A stretch of 48,324 nt of DNA from CG1-02-35-72 sp036170135 (GCA_036170135.1 JAVHOP010000022.1:1-48324); one strand, 5' to 3'. Counted from the first letter of the stretch, positions 33,296 through 43,021 are shown. Notes: generated by a model from the sequence alone, not told the origin. Made by a program: numbers and translations.

Positions 33296-34837
33296 ATGAA
33301 AAAAAATAAATTTAAAATTAAATTCTTATTTGCTTTTGCTGCGATAATGATTGCCGGATCTTGTACAAATCTGAATATTAGTCCAACCGACTCAGTATTT
33401 GCAGGAGACACTTCTGGCTCATTTACAGGAGTAACAAATCCGGCAACGGCATTAAACGACCTTTACAATGGTATTTACGGACAAATAGGCAATCAAGCAA
33501 ATTTGTTTGCCTTAAACGAAGTAACAACCGATGAATTAGTTGTTCCTACTAGAGGTACTGACTGGGGTGATAATGGCGTTTGGCGTGATTTACACGCTCA
33601 TAATTGGTCACCTATCCACAGTCAAGTTTTAGACACTTGGAACGCCTTAAATCAAACCATCTTTAACGCTGGTTTAATTATCGATTCTCGTAGCGCAGCG
33701 GCTCCTCAAGTAGTTGCCGAAGCTAAATTTTTAAGAGCCTTCGCCATGTTTTGGGTAATGGATATGTATGGTCAAGTTCCTGTTCGAACTCCTGACGAAG
33801 GTCCTTCGGTTAACCCAACTGTTTTGTCAAGAGCCGAAGCCTTCGCTCAAATTGATACAGATTTAACCCAAGCGCTTACTAATTTACCAACTACTAACGC
33901 TGCAGGTGATACTAAAAGAGCTTCAAAAGCAACGGCCAATTATTTATTGGCAAAATTGTACCTTAATAAATTTATTTATTTAGGAAATGCAACCGCCGAT
34001 GCGGCCGATATGACTAAAGTAGTTAATTATGTAGATGCCATAACCGCCGATGGTTTTAGTATAAAAAACGGTTATTTTGATATCTTTAAACCCGAAAATA
34101 ATTCAGAAACTATTTGGTATGCCGAAACTGGCGTGGGCAATAGAATGTGGGATGGTTTACATTACTTTCAAGGAACGCCCGGTAATACTGGTGGTGGATG
34201 GAATGGCTTCTCTACTTTAGCCGATTTTTATGATAAATTCGAAGGTAGTGCCACTTCAAATGTGCCAAATAGCGGACAAGAAGAACGTCGTGGCTTTGTT
34301 CCTACCGATGGTTCACATTTTGGCGTTGGTTTTGGCTTTTTGGTTGGACAACAATATAATGCACAAGGTGTTGCTCTAACGGATAGAGCCGGTGCTCCTT
34401 TGGTATTTACTAAAGACTTCCCTGGCTTAGTTGGTAATAACGAACGCAACGGAATTAGAATGATTAAATATCACCCAGAAAATGGTGAATTTGCAAATCA
34501 TGAAATCATATTTCGATATGCTGATGCTTATTTAATGAAAGCCGAAGCTATCCTTCGTGGTGGTACAGGAAATACGACTGCTTTGGCCATGGTTAATAAT
34601 TTAAGATCTATCAGGTTAGCCTCTCCTTTGGCTTCGGTAACAGAACAAACCATGTTAGACGAAAGAGGTCGTGAACTGTACAAAGAATTTTGGAGAAGAA
34701 ACGATTTAATACGTTTTGGTAAATTTGCAAATGCCTGGGGCTTAAAAGCTGCATCCGAACCTTTTAGAGCGCTTTTCCCAATCCCTTCTACAGCTTTATT
34801 GTCAAATCCTAATTTAACTCAAAATACTGGATATTAA
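33296..34837 (+). CDS. SusD/RagB-family surface lipoprotein
   Basis: About 513 aa from the ATG at 33296; the frame extends upstream to 33269 inside susC but the signal MKKNKFKIKFLFAFAAIMIA starts here. The lipobox is IAGSC with Cys23. TPR-like helices typical of SusD include ASKATANYLLAKLYLNKFIY, the RYADAYLMKAEAILRGG segment and the ending LFPIPSTALLSNPNLTQNTGY. It caps the SusC barrel and binds glycan at the cell surface. Followed by a strong terminator. Confidence 0.95.
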   Translation: MKKNKFKIKFLFAFAAIMIAGSCTNLNISPTDSVFAGDTSGSFTGVTNPATALNDLYNGIYGQIGNQANLFALNEVTTDELVVPTRGTDWGDNGVWRDLHAHNWSPIHSQVLDTWNALNQTIFNAGLIIDSRSAAAPQVVAEAKFLRAFAMFWVMDMYGQVPVRTPDEGPSVNPTVLSRAEAFAQIDTDLTQALTNLPTTNAAGDTKRASKATANYLLAKLYLNKFIYLGNATADAADMTKVVNYVDAITADGFSIKNGYFDIFKPENNSETIWYAETGVGNRMWDGLHYFQGTPGNTGGGWNGFSTLADFYDKFEGSATSNVPNSGQEERRGFVPTDGSHFGVGFGFLVGQQYNAQGVALTDRAGAPLVFTKDFPGLVGNNERNGIRMIKYHPENGEFANHEIIFRYADAYLMKAEAILRGGTGNTTALAMVNNLRSIRLASPLASVTEQTMLDERGRELYKEFWRRNDLIRFGKFANAWGLKAASEPFRALFPIPSTALLSNPNLTQNTGY

Positions 34838-34862
34838 TAATTAGTTGAATTAATTAAGCTTG

Positions 34863-34895
34863 AAAAAAGTCCTTTGCAAAAAGGACTTTTTTTTT
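34863..34895 (+). terminator. Intrinsic terminator of the susCD operon
   Basis: An 11-bp stem AAAAGTCCTTT/AAAGGACTTTT with loop GCAA is followed by a T run to 34895. It lies 25 nt after the SusD stop and 29 nt before the next ATG, so the FG-GAP gene needs read-through or its own promoter. Confidence 0.85.
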
Positions 34896-34923
34896 GTAAA
34901 TTAACAAAATTTTAAATGCCCTT

Positions 34924-37900
34924 ATGAAATACGGTTTTATTTTATTACTAGGTTCTATTTTTTTGAGCACGTGTACTTCAAAACAATCTAGAAACGTAAT
35001 GATGCAAGAAATACCTCCAAGCAAAACAGGGGTTTTATTTATTAACAATCTACAAGATACGCCACAATTAAACATCCTTACTTATCTCTATTATTATAAT
35101 GGAGCGGGTATTGCTGCGGGCGATTTTAACAATGATGGACTAGTAGATTTATATTTTATTGGGAACCAAGTAGAAAATAAATTTTACTTAAATAAGGGCA
35201 ATTTTATATTTCAAGACATTACCAATCAATCAAAATTACAAGGCGAAAAAGGCTGGTCGAGTGGGGTTACTGTTGCCGATGTTAATGGCGATGGTTGGTT
35301 AGATATTTATGTTTGCCAAGTTGCCAATTCTAAATTATTTCAAGGCGAAAATCAACTCTATATCAACCAAGGCATAGACGTTGATGGCATTCCTAGTTTT
35401 AAGAATGAAGCAAAAGAATACGGTCTAAATTTTTCATCCTATTCTAATCAAGCAGCTTTTTTTGATTTTGATTTAGATGGTGATTTAGATTTGTTTTTGA
35501 TGAAAAATGAATCCGTCCATCCAAGTGCTACTTTTGGACGCTTTAATCGCAATTTATTTGATGCTCCGGCGGGGGATAAACTTTTGCGAAATGATAAGGG
35601 TCACTTTGTTGAAGTTACTCAACAAGCCGGCATCTATAGCAGTTCAACAGGTTATGGCTTAGGCCTTGCTATTAGTGATATTAATAACGACGGTTGGCCC
35701 GATATTTATGTTGGAAATGATTTTTTTGAAAATGATTACCTCTACATCAATCAAAAAAATGGAACTTTTAAAGAACAAATTTCACAAGATTTTAGTAAGT
35801 TGGGACATACCTCTCACTTTTCTATGGGTAATGATATTGCCGATGTTAATAATGACGGATTTACCGATATCCTATCGGTTGATATGCTACCCGAAAATCG
35901 AACAACTTACACGGCCTCGGGAACCGAATATGAATATGAACAATACAACCAATTCTTAAACAACGGTTACGCCCCTCAATACATGCAAAATACGCTTCAT
36001 GTTAATTTGCAGAATGGCAATTTTAGTGAAATTGGTTTTAAATCGGGTATCGCCGCAACAGAATGGAGCTGGGCTGGTTTGTTTGCCGATTTTGACAACG
36101 ATGGTCAAAAAGATATCTTCATCAGTAATGGCATTTATGGCGCTACAAATGATATGGATTTTATCAATTTTATTTCTGATAAAAATTATCAGCGACGCAT
36201 CAATAAAGGAATGACCGCTGCCGATATCGCTCTCATCCAAAAAATTCCAAAAGTCAGTGCCCCAAACTATCTGTTCAAAAATAATGGGAATCTTAGTTTT
36301 ACAAATATGAAAGACGTCTGGCTCAAAACGAAACCGAGTTTTAGCAATGGCGCAGTTTATGCCGATTTAGATAATGATGGCGACTTAGATTTGGTAGTAA
36401 ATAATTTAAATGAGCCAAGTGCCATTTACAAAAACAATACCCCTTCTAAAAATTATTTAAAAATACGCTTTAACGGTACTAAACTAAATACAAAAGGAAT
36501 CGGTGCTAAAGTTACTTGCTACTCTAAAGGCCAGCTGCAAGTTTTAGAAAATTACCCTACTCGTGGTTATTTATCGGCTGTTGCACCCGAATTGCATTTT
36601 GGTTTTGACACTATTAAAATGATTGATTCCCTTATCGTTGTCTGGTCTAATAGGCAGTTTCAGGTTTTAAAAAACATTAAAACCAATCAAACTTTAACAC
36701 TAAATATCGCTCAGGCAAAACCCATTGACATTGATAAGCTAACACCTAAAACTTCCAACACAACTGCCATTTTAACAAATTTGTCGTCTAAAATAAAATA
36801 CAATCATTTCGATTTTCCGTCTTACGGATTCGAACGCAACCCTTTAATTCCGTTTATGCTTTCTAATTTGGGCCCTCATCTAGCTATTGCCGATGTTGAT
36901 AAAAATGGCTATGATGATGTTTTAATTGGGGGCGCAAAGCAACAAAAAACAAGTCTGTATCTTCAAAATGCTTTAGGCCAATTTAACTTGAGCTTACAAC
37001 CCGATTTAGATAGAGATTATCATAAAGAAGACGCTGATAATATTTTTGCAGATATTGACAATGATGGCGATTTAGATTTAATTATTGTTAGTGGAGGTGA
37101 TGAATTTCAGTCTGGTGAAAATCTTGAACCGCGTTTATACCTAAATAAAAATGGATTATTTGTAAGACAAATAGATGCGTTTAAGGGAATTTATCTCAAT
37201 GCATCAGTTGTTAGCTCTTCCGATTTTGACAAAGACGGTTTTGTCGATTTATTTATTGGGAGTAATTCTATACCACAACACTATGGCGAAGTACCAAAAA
37301 GTTACGTGTTAAAAAATGACGGTCATAACCATTTTATAGACCTCACAAATTCAGTCGCTAAGTCACTTCAAAATATTGGTATGGTACAAGATGCCGATTG
37401 GATTGACATTGATAATGATGGTTTTGACGACCTTATTTTAGTAGGTCATTGGATGCCAATTACCGTTTTTTTGAATAAAAAAGGAAAAACACTTGCTTTA
37501 CAAACCAACAACAATTTAGAACAAACACAAGGATTATGGAATAGTTTCTCTGTTGCCGATTTTGATAAAGATGGCGACCTTGATTTGGTTGCAGGTAATT
37601 GGGGTGAAAATAGTCTGCTCAACGCCTCGGCAAAAGAACCTCTAAATTTATACCTAGCCGATTTCGATCAAAATAACAAGCGAGAAGCACTCATAACTTA
37701 TCAATACAAGGGAGTAGAAACGCTATTGCCCACACACGATGAGCTTTTTAAACAAATTCCTATTTTAAATCAACAATTTAAAAACTATTCCGATTTTGCA
37801 AAAGCCAATTTTAATAACATTTTTGATAAATCACAACGCAACAAAGCGCAAAAACGCCAAGTGTATAATTTGTCAAGTTCTTATTTTGAAAATTTGGGAA

Positions 37901-38241
37901 ATGGAAAATTTAAAATTCACCATTTACCCGAAATGGCACAATGGTCTAGTATCCAAACCATGTTGGTAGACGATTTTAATGCTGATGGGTATCTAGATGT
38001 TTTAACAGCGGGTAATCTATATGAAATAAATACCCAATTAAGTCGCCAAGATGCCTCACACGGCGTATTATTGTTGAACGATAAAAAAGGAGGTTTTTAC
38101 TCCTCTATTAAAATAAATAAAACCTTTAACATATCAGGAGCGGCAAGGTCTATCAAAAAGATTCATGTAAAAAATCGAGAATATTATCTAATTGGCATTA
38201 ACAATGATAGTTTACAAATGCTAGAAAAAAGCAAGCACTAA
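34924..38241 (+). CDS. Large FG-GAP/VCBS-repeat lipoprotein with UnbV (ASPIC) domain
   Basis: 1105 aa. Signal with probable lipobox FLSTC (Cys17). At least 13 Ca-binding loops of the form DxNxDGxxDlxv, for example DVNGDGWLDIYV, DLDNDGDLDLVV and DFDKDGFVDLFI, indicate beta-propeller blades in an N-terminal and a C-terminal set. Between them an UnbV/ASPIC-like segment (YPTRGYLSAVAPELHFGF). Such proteins accompany SusC/D in many Bacteroidetes clusters and are thought to bind glycans or partners at the surface. No enzymatic motif seen. It ends 1 nt from the convergent oxidoreductase gene, with no terminator between. Confidence 0.85.
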   Translation: MKYGFILLLGSIFLSTCTSKQSRNVMMQEIPPSKTGVLFINNLQDTPQLNILTYLYYYNGAGIAAGDFNNDGLVDLYFIGNQVENKFYLNKGNFIFQDITNQSKLQGEKGWSSGVTVADVNGDGWLDIYVCQVANSKLFQGENQLYINQGIDVDGIPSFKNEAKEYGLNFSSYSNQAAFFDFDLDGDLDLFLMKNESVHPSATFGRFNRNLFDAPAGDKLLRNDKGHFVEVTQQAGIYSSSTGYGLGLAISDINNDGWPDIYVGNDFFENDYLYINQKNGTFKEQISQDFSKLGHTSHFSMGNDIADVNNDGFTDILSVDMLPENRTTYTASGTEYEYEQYNQFLNNGYAPQYMQNTLHVNLQNGNFSEIGFKSGIAATEWSWAGLFADFDNDGQKDIFISNGIYGATNDMDFINFISDKNYQRRINKGMTAADIALIQKIPKVSAPNYLFKNNGNLSFTNMKDVWLKTKPSFSNGAVYADLDNDGDLDLVVNNLNEPSAIYKNNTPSKNYLKIRFNGTKLNTKGIGAKVTCYSKGQLQVLENYPTRGYLSAVAPELHFGFDTIKMIDSLIVVWSNRQFQVLKNIKTNQTLTLNIAQAKPIDIDKLTPKTSNTTAILTNLSSKIKYNHFDFPSYGFERNPLIPFMLSNLGPHLAIADVDKNGYDDVLIGGAKQQKTSLYLQNALGQFNLSLQPDLDRDYHKEDADNIFADIDNDGDLDLIIVSGGDEFQSGENLEPRLYLNKNGLFVRQIDAFKGIYLNASVVSSSDFDKDGFVDLFIGSNSIPQHYGEVPKSYVLKNDGHNHFIDLTNSVAKSLQNIGMVQDADWIDIDNDGFDDLILVGHWMPITVFLNKKGKTLALQTNNNLEQTQGLWNSFSVADFDKDGDLDLVAGNWGENSLLNASAKEPLNLYLADFDQNNKREALITYQYKGVETLLPTHDELFKQIPILNQQFKNYSDFAKANFNNIFDKSQRNKAQKRQVYNLSSSYFENLGNGKFKIHHLPEMAQWSSIQTMLVDDFNADGYLDVLTAGNLYEINTQLSRQDASHGVLLLNDKKGGFYSSIKINKTFNISGAARSIKKIHVKNREYYLIGINNDSLQMLEKSKH

Positions 38242-38242
38242 T

Positions 38243-39682
38243 TTAAAGATACCAGCCCTCTCGGTAATCGCGTTTTACAAATTGATTGGCTTCGTCAAAA
38301 TTGGTAATTTCCATAGCAGTACCATCCCACAATAATTTTTTTCTTCCCGGGTATTCAAAGTTATTAGATGCCTTTTCTTGTCGGATTAAGTAACTTCTAA
38401 TTGCCAAATTTCCCATTAAAATGGCTTCAGTTAAGGGACCCGAAAAATCAAAAGAAGAAGTTAAAGCTCGGTGTTCTTTTTTGCCAAATCCTTCTTTACA
38501 AGCTGCCACCCACGCCATTTGATGACCATTTTCGGGAAGCGTATTTACCGGCGCTTGTTCAGCTATCAAAACGGAGCCATCGTTAAAATAGATTTTAGGG
38601 TTTTTACCATAAGTTCCACATGTCATAATCCCTTTTTCTCCAAACAACATCACCCCATTAGCGCCATCATCATCGCCAATAAAATGATCGGCAGGTATTA
38701 ATTCAGGATGAAAAGGTCTTAAGCCACCATCAGTCCATGTCATGATAACTTCGGCTTTGTTTTTAGAGGTAGTAGGAAATTTTAATTGTGTTCTTGATGA
38801 AGGTGGGCAAGATTCAGGCAAATATTCTGGAATCCAATCTTTTGTAAAAATAGCGCCTACACTGCTTTCAACTTCAGTTGGATACCCTAAACCTAAAACC
38901 CTAAAAGGTGGATCGATTAAATGACAACCCATATCCCCTAAAGCGCCGGTTCCAAAATTCCACCAGCCACGCCATTTAAACGGATGGTAGAGGGGGTGAT
39001 AATCAACCATTTTAGATGGGCCTATCCACGTATCCCAATCTAAGCCTTCGGGCATAATTGGTTTATCAATCGGTGCTGAAATGCCTTGTGGCCAAACAGG
39101 GCGGTTTGTCCAGACATCTACTTTTGTAACCACTCCTATTTTGCCTTCATCAAACCATTTAATCATTTGTTTAACACCGTCGCCAGAAGCACCTTGGTTT
39201 CCCATTTGGGTTACTAATTTGTAGTAGTTTGCAGCTTTTGTCAACTGACGTGCTTCGTAAATATCGTGCGTTAAAGGCTTCTGAACATAAACGTGTTTGC
39301 CCATTTTCATTGCAGCCATTGCAATAACAGCGTGCGTATGATCTGGTGTTGAAATGGTTACAGCATCGATGTCTTTAATCTGGTCGAAGAGTTTGCGATA
39401 ATCTTTAAATTTTTTTGCCTTAGGGAATTGTTCAAATGCCCTACTAGATCTTTGCCAATCAACATCACAAATGGCTGCAATATTCGATGCCCCATTATTC
39501 CAAACATTCATCAAATCCGAATAACCTTTTCCACCACCGCCAATCACTGCAATATTTAGTTGGTCGCTTGGGGCGATAAATCCCCTGCCCAAAACGTGGC
39601 GTGGAATGATACTTATTCCCGCACATACCAAAACGGTATTTTTGATAAATGAACGTCGGTTAAGGTTAGATATGGGTGTCAT
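38243..39682 (-). CDS. Tat-exported Gfo/Idh/MocA-family oxidoreductase
   Basis: 479 aa. Twin-arginine signal NLNRRSFIKN (Arg9-Arg10) and a hydrophobic stretch, then the NAD(P)-binding fold IAVIGGGGKGYSD and the family's lysine motif as VQKPLTHD (normally EKP). Exported members usually carry their cofactor through the Tat pathway and use it as a bound redox carrier, interconverting hydroxyl and keto groups of sugars. It is the last gene of the minus-strand GMC-subunit 3-DUF1080-Gfo operon (20 nt after DUF1080). A role on 3-keto-glycosides in the periplasm is inferred from this context. Confidence 0.88.
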   Translation of the reverse strand: MTPISNLNRRSFIKNTVLVCAGISIIPRHVLGRGFIAPSDQLNIAVIGGGGKGYSDLMNVWNNGASNIAAICDVDWQRSSRAFEQFPKAKKFKDYRKLFDQIKDIDAVTISTPDHTHAVIAMAAMKMGKHVYVQKPLTHDIYEARQLTKAANYYKLVTQMGNQGASGDGVKQMIKWFDEGKIGVVTKVDVWTNRPVWPQGISAPIDKPIMPEGLDWDTWIGPSKMVDYHPLYHPFKWRGWWNFGTGALGDMGCHLIDPPFRVLGLGYPTEVESSVGAIFTKDWIPEYLPESCPPSSRTQLKFPTTSKNKAEVIMTWTDGGLRPFHPELIPADHFIGDDDGANGVMLFGEKGIMTCGTYGKNPKIYFNDGSVLIAEQAPVNTLPENGHQMAWVAACKEGFGKKEHRALTSSFDFSGPLTEAILMGNLAIRSYLIRQEKASNNFEYPGRKKLLWDGTAMEITNFDEANQFVKRDYREGWYL

Positions 39683-39702
39683 GAGTTTTTACATTATGAG
39701 CT

Positions 39703-40488
39703 CTAATATTCTAGTTCCATAATTTCTATTTTTCTAAATTCTATGGGGTGGCTTTCGCTTTGTAAACAAATATAACCACTTTTAACAGCTTCGCCATCGC
39801 GATTTTTAAAGGTATTATATGCGCCGCCAATTTGAGGCTTGCTATAACGGATAACTTCAATGCCGTTTATTCGATGAATAATGAGCGAATCGCTGTGTAC
39901 TTCTACTTCAGTTCGAATCCACTGGTCATCATAATAGGTTTTTGAAGTAGAATTAATGCAATGGGTGGTTATTAATTGGTCATTCATCACAATATCCATT
40001 CCTGGTGTACAAACATTGCCAGTTGGTCTGGGTTTGCCATCTGATAGTCCTCCTAGTAATTGTACTTCAATCGAAACTGGAAAATCTTGATCTAGCGCCA
40101 TGCTTTCAGGCGATTGCGAAAAAATCATAACGCCACTGTTTTTTGTAGCCCAAGACTGACCTCCCGTTGCTTGTTCTCCAATAAAACGATAATCAAATCG
40201 CAAGCGGTAACTTTTAAAAGGTTTTTTGTAAAATATATGACCAAACTGGTTGTTAAAAGAATCGTATTGCGAATAGGAAACTTTTAGCACCCCATCTTCG
40301 ACTCTAAAAGTATTATGAGCGTTAACACCTGCTTTATAACCTTTAATTTTTGGAGTCCAATTAGTCAAATCTTTCCCATTAAAAAGCGATTTCCATTGAT
40401 TTTTTTTGGCATTATTTTTTATGTCCGAATGATATCCGAATATTAATAATGCCACAAAAACACCTAGTAGTAACTTTAACAGTTTCAT
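39703..40488 (-). CDS. Exported DUF1080 protein (3-keto-disaccharide hydrolase-like), copy 1
   Basis: 261 aa. N-terminal signal or anchor (MKLLKLLLGVFVALLIFGY), then the jelly-roll DUF1080 domain: WKSLFNGKDLTNWTP, a mid NSGVMIFSQ and a final GYICLQSESHPIEFRKIEI. Members of this family have been assigned cleavage of 3-keto-glycosides. It lies 9 nt downstream of the GMC small subunit, which would make the keto substrate, so the pair fits. Substrate is inferred from context only. Confidence 0.87.
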   Translation of the reverse strand: MKLLKLLLGVFVALLIFGYHSDIKNNAKKNQWKSLFNGKDLTNWTPKIKGYKAGVNAHNTFRVEDGVLKVSYSQYDSFNNQFGHIFYKKPFKSYRLRFDYRFIGEQATGGQSWATKNSGVMIFSQSPESMALDQDFPVSIEVQLLGGLSDGKPRPTGNVCTPGMDIVMNDQLITTHCINSTSKTYYDDQWIRTEVEVHSDSLIIHRINGIEVIRYSKPQIGGAYNTFKNRDGEAVKSGYICLQSESHPIEFRKIEIMELEY

Positions 40489-40497
40489 GGTTTGTTT

Positions 40498-41085
40498 TTA
40501 TAAACTCCACGCTTTACCTCCCGAGGCTTCTTGCAGAGAAAGACAACCTTTATATGCGCCTGGCAATGGAAGATAAGCTAGCACATTTTTACCAATTTCA
40601 TCACTTGTTTTATACGCCCAAATACTCAAACTTCTAAGCGAAGTTAAAGTACCAAAAACCAAAGTTTCGGCAGGATTGTTTTTAAAAGCCTCTTGTGCCT
40701 CGCTGTTGGCCTTCAAATATTTTGTTAAAAGGGCATCATAATCGGATGATTTTAAATTTGAAACCGATTTATTCAGTTCTTTAATGATAGCTGTTAATCC
40801 TTCCAAATAATTCTTCTGCGCATCAGGGTTTGCAACTTCTTTTGCGTAAGCATCAATAAATTGGGGTACTTTTACATCAAGTGCTCCAGGCAAATCGGTA
40901 GTTTTTGGCAATATTAAATCTACTAAATTGGTCAAGACCACAATTTGATCTTTATCAAAAAATGCAGGTTGCCAATTGATTGTAGGTGTTTTATTACAGC
41001 TTTGTAACAAACTGATTAATGAGGGTGTGGCAACCACAAATCCTAATGATAATCCAAGTCCTTTTAATACCTCTCTTCTTTTCAT
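40498..41085 (-). CDS. Gluconate 2-dehydrogenase subunit 3-like small subunit of a GMC sugar dehydrogenase
   Basis: 195 aa. Tat signal MKRREVLKGLGLSLGF, then the helical subunit 3 domain (VVLTNLVDLILPKTTDLPG, typical DLILP core). Such subunits (LacC type in Caulobacter, gamma subunit in Burkholderia glucose dehydrogenase) fold with the FAD subunit and carry it through the Tat pathway, since that subunit has no signal of its own. It starts 3 nt after the GMC stop. The haem c partner usually encoded nearby is not in the window. Confidence 0.88.
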   Translation of the reverse strand: MKRREVLKGLGLSLGFVVATPSLISLLQSCNKTPTINWQPAFFDKDQIVVLTNLVDLILPKTTDLPGALDVKVPQFIDAYAKEVANPDAQKNYLEGLTAIIKELNKSVSNLKSSDYDALLTKYLKANSEAQEAFKNNPAETLVFGTLTSLRSLSIWAYKTSDEIGKNVLAYLPLPGAYKGCLSLQEASGGKAWSL

Positions 41086-41088
41086 AAG

Positions 41089-42783
41089 TTATGCTTTAAT
41101 ATTTTTAATTTCTTTAGCTGCATGAGCGGCAGCTCTTGCCGTTAGCGCCATATAAGTAAGTGATGGATTTACACAAGCCGCCGAGGTCATACAAGCACCA
41201 TCGGTAACATATACATTTTTACAGGTATGAATTTGGTTATTTTCATTCAATACCGATGTTTTTGGGTCGTGGCCCATACGCGCTGTGCCCATTTCGTGAA
41301 TTCCCAAACCTGGAGCTCCAGGGTCATCCATAGGTTTGATATCTTTAAATCCTGCTTTTTCAAGCATGGCTTCGGCTTGGCTTATCATATCTTTGCGCAT
41401 CTCCCACTCGTTTTCTTTCCATTCTGCATCAAAAGTTATGGTTGGTAAGCCCCAGTCGTCTAACTTTTCATAATCTAGGGTCATCTTATTATCATGATAA
41501 GGTAAACATTCGCCAAATCCCATCAGGGTCATACCCCAACCACCAGGTTTTAAAATTCCTGTTTTTAATTCAGCGCCATAACCAGCCTCTGCAATAAACT
41601 CAGATAAATCGCCACGACCACCACCACCTTGATAGCCATAGCCTCTCAAAAATTTCTGTTTGCTTGCCTCGTCACCAAGGTTTCTAAAACGCGGAATGTA
41701 AATTCCATTGGCGCGCCTGCCTTTGTAATATTGATCTGTAAAACCGTCAAATTTTGCCGTAGCGCCGGCTTTAAAATGATGATCCATCAGATTGTGTCCC
41801 AATTCGCCGGAATCATTTCCCATTCCATTAGGAAAACGGTTCGATTTTGATTGTAATAAGATCGAAGCTGTAGCGATGGCTGAGGCACAACAAAAGATGA
41901 TTTTTGAATTAAAAACAAGTACTTCTTTGGTCTCGGCATCAATAACTTTTACACCAGTAGCACGTTTTAGCTTGTCATCATAAATAATTTCGGAGACAAT
42001 AGAGTTAGGTCTAAGGGTCATGTTCTCCGTTTTATAAGCGGCTGGTAAGGTACAAGAATTGCTGCTAAAGTAACCACCAAATGGGCAACCGCGCATGCAA
42101 CGATCGCGAAATTGACATTTTGTACGACCTTCGTAAGGCTTATCACTAGTGATATGAGCGGTTCTTCCTATGGTGAGTACGCGATCTTTATAATTTTCGG
42201 AAATATTTTTTTTGAGGTGTTCTTCAACGCAAGTCAATTCCATTTGAGGTTCAAAAATTCCATCAGGCAATTGAGGCAAACCTAATTTTTCGCCACTAAC
42301 TCCTATATATTCTTCAACATAGTCATACCAAGGAGCTATATCCTTATAACGAATAGGCCAATCTATAGCGATGCCATCTTTTTTATTTCCTTCAAAATCT
42401 AAATCACTCCAACGATAACTTTGACGCCCCCACACTAATGAACGTCCACCTACTTGATAGCCTCTTATCCAATCAAACCGTTTGGTTTCATTATAAGGAT
42501 GTTTTAAATCATCTATAAAAAAATGATTGTGTGCTTTGTTAGTTACATAACCCGTTCGGGCTTGTTTTAACTGGTGTTGGGCTTCTTCTTGGGTTTGCTG
42601 TCCTTTAAATTCAAAGTCCCATGGATCCATATTCATAGTGGGATAATCTTTAATGTGCTCGACCATACGACCGCGTTCGAGCACTAAAGTTTTTAAACCT
42701 TTTTCGCATAATTCTTTTGCTGCCCAGCCACCGCTAATACCTGTTCCTATTACAATGGCATCATAATTTTTAGATGAATTCAT
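41089..42783 (-). CDS. GMC-family FAD dehydrogenase, probable glucoside 3-dehydrogenase catalytic subunit
   Basis: 564 aa, no signal peptide. FAD-binding VIGTGISGGWAAKELCEKGL at the N-terminus, and the catalytic pair His496 (GIHEMGTARMG) and Asn539 (VNPSLTYMAL). Cys223, Cys229 and Cys233 (CQFRDRCMRGCPFGG), with Cys244 nearby, resemble the iron-sulfur ligands of the FAD-glucose/glucoside 3-dehydrogenase group; that cluster is inference. With the next gene it would oxidise C3-OH of glucosides in the periplasm, passing electrons to a cytochrome. First gene of the minus-strand operon. Alternatives: gluconate or sorbose-type dehydrogenase. Confidence 0.87.
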   Translation of the reverse strand: MNSSKNYDAIVIGTGISGGWAAKELCEKGLKTLVLERGRMVEHIKDYPTMNMDPWDFEFKGQQTQEEAQHQLKQARTGYVTNKAHNHFFIDDLKHPYNETKRFDWIRGYQVGGRSLVWGRQSYRWSDLDFEGNKKDGIAIDWPIRYKDIAPWYDYVEEYIGVSGEKLGLPQLPDGIFEPQMELTCVEEHLKKNISENYKDRVLTIGRTAHITSDKPYEGRTKCQFRDRCMRGCPFGGYFSSNSCTLPAAYKTENMTLRPNSIVSEIIYDDKLKRATGVKVIDAETKEVLVFNSKIIFCCASAIATASILLQSKSNRFPNGMGNDSGELGHNLMDHHFKAGATAKFDGFTDQYYKGRRANGIYIPRFRNLGDEASKQKFLRGYGYQGGGGRGDLSEFIAEAGYGAELKTGILKPGGWGMTLMGFGECLPYHDNKMTLDYEKLDDWGLPTITFDAEWKENEWEMRKDMISQAEAMLEKAGFKDIKPMDDPGAPGLGIHEMGTARMGHDPKTSVLNENNQIHTCKNVYVTDGACMTSAACVNPSLTYMALTARAAAHAAKEIKNIKA

Positions 42784-43021
42784 ATTTATTTGTTTTAGTT
42801 AGAAGTGTTTAAATCATCCAATTTATTTAACTTTATCAACCCATTTGTAAGTGTTGATAATTATTGCGTTTTAAACGGTTGTTAAATTAATTAACTTTAT
42901 TGAGAGTGAAAAATTATTTGTTTTATAATATAGCGAAAACGGTTTCGATTAATTTTAACTTAAATAGCATTCCGATTTAAAATTATTTTACTTAATTTAT
43001 AGAAACTAAAAATAATTAAAT
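42784..43021. promoter_or_regulatory. Divergent promoter region of the two keto-sugar operons
   Basis: 238 nt, AT-rich, between the GMC operon (leftward) and the isomerase-permease operon (rightward). It contains the LacI-type palindrome 42934-42947, 75 nt before the rightward ATG. No exact TAnnTTTG on either strand. One shared site could control both directions. Confidence 0.55.
42934..42947. promoter_or_regulatory. LacI-type operator candidate, site 3 (divergent keto-sugar operons)
   Basis: CGAAAACGGTTTCG, a near-perfect palindrome with central CG, continuing GATTAATT. The first 16 nt equal the minus-strand reading of site 2. Confidence 0.6.
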
